NCBI GenBank assembly: GCA_934101605.1
Contig: CAKORS010000047.1
Coordinates: 1 to 6,312 of the forward strand
Length of the DNA: 6,312 nucleotides
Reading direction: 5' to 3'
From: an uncultured Bacilli bacterium
Lineage (GTDB): Bacteria > Bacillota_I > Bacilli_A > RF39 > UBA660
Shown: positions 6,201 through 6,312 of the stretch, piece after piece
Layout of the letters: every line of letters begins with the position of its first letter
How positions within the stretch are numbered: the stretch's first letter is position 1
Made by a program: the position numbers and the translations under genes
Notes under the pieces: generated by a model
Seen by the model: the letters and a program-made list of their open reading frames with translations, nothing else
Databases searched by the model: none
What the model was told of the DNA's origin: nothing

Positions 6201-6312
6201 AAATATTAAAGCGAATAAAAAACTAAATACCAAAGCAGAAGTAATACCTGCCGCAGTTAAATCAAACATTCCCATAGACACACCCATAAATCCAGATTCA
6301 CCAGTTCTAAGT
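6186..6312 (-). CDS. C-terminal end of a membrane protein, possibly an NCS2-type nucleobase permease (partial)
   Basis: Only the last 41 residues are in the window; the gene continues beyond the right edge. They end in F-K-P-K-D and TGA. Residues from the visible Leu18 to Phe37 form one hydrophobic segment (T-A-A-G-I-T-S-A-L-V-F onward), followed by a short charged tail, as at the cytoplasmic end of a transporter. The segment roughly resembles the last helix of UraA/PyrP-type uracil permeases, where a similar small-residue-rich helix ends in I-F-K. This match is from memory and short, so the family is tentative; another polytopic transporter is possible. A terminator overlaps its end, so it is not co-transcribed with phosphoketolase. 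Confidence 0.6.
   Translation of the reverse strand, partial: LRTGESGFMGVSMGMFDLTAAGITSALVFSFLFALIFKPKD

Noticed and set aside
6160..6312. TGA read as tryptophan (Mycoplasma-type code)
   Set aside because: The TGA at 6188-6186 falls in a terminator hairpin loop, as expected for a true stop, and the four complete genes use TGG for conserved Trp such as Pfl Trp320.

Overview
This is an AT-rich, gene-dense stretch of bacterial chromosome. Every supported gene is on the minus strand, so transcription runs right to left. The gene set (phosphoketolase, pyruvate formate-lyase with its activase, and a permease-like tail), the low GC and the AAGG/GGGG-type ribosome binding sites suggest a fermentative, probably anaerobic, low-GC Firmicute or a mollicute-related Bacilli lineage. 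The standard bacterial code fits. All tryptophans in the four main genes are TGG. The rightmost partial gene stops at a TGA that lies inside a terminator hairpin, which argues against the Mycoplasma/Spiroplasma code where TGA is Trp. The lineage is an inference; no rRNA or phylogenetic marker is present.

Layout from right to left. (1) 6186-6312 is the last 41 codons of a membrane protein, tentatively an NCS2-type nucleobase permease. It ends in a terminator (6160-6200) that contains its stop codon. (2) A good extended -10 promoter (6125-6153) drives a two-gene unit: a full-length xylulose-5-phosphate/fructose-6-phosphate phosphoketolase (3757-6093) and a 212-residue helical protein of unknown function (3119-3757). 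The second gene is joined to the first through a one-base TAATG stop/start overlap and ends in a perfect 10-bp hairpin terminator. (3) A short intergenic region holds a 20-bp perfect palindrome (3072-3091) about 41.5 bases upstream of the predicted pfl start point. It precedes a second two-gene unit: pyruvate formate-lyase (790-3015) and its radical-SAM activating enzyme (96-803). These two overlap by 14 bases and end in a terminator at 78-107. (4) 1-77 is non-coding and probably holds the promoter of another leftward gene outside the window.

How the genes could work together. Phosphoketolase splits xylulose-5-P or fructose-6-P with phosphate, giving acetyl phosphate plus glyceraldehyde-3-P or erythrose-4-P. 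Pyruvate formed from the triose can be cleaved by Pfl to acetyl-CoA and formate without making NADH. Both routes feed the acetyl pool (acetate with ATP, or ethanol), as in a heterofermentative or bifid-shunt-like fermentation. The two units are adjacent and co-oriented but have separate promoters and terminators, so they look independently controlled.

No mobile element, CRISPR array, RNA gene or defence system is visible. The least explained items are the protein coupled to phosphoketolase and the palindrome in front of pfl.
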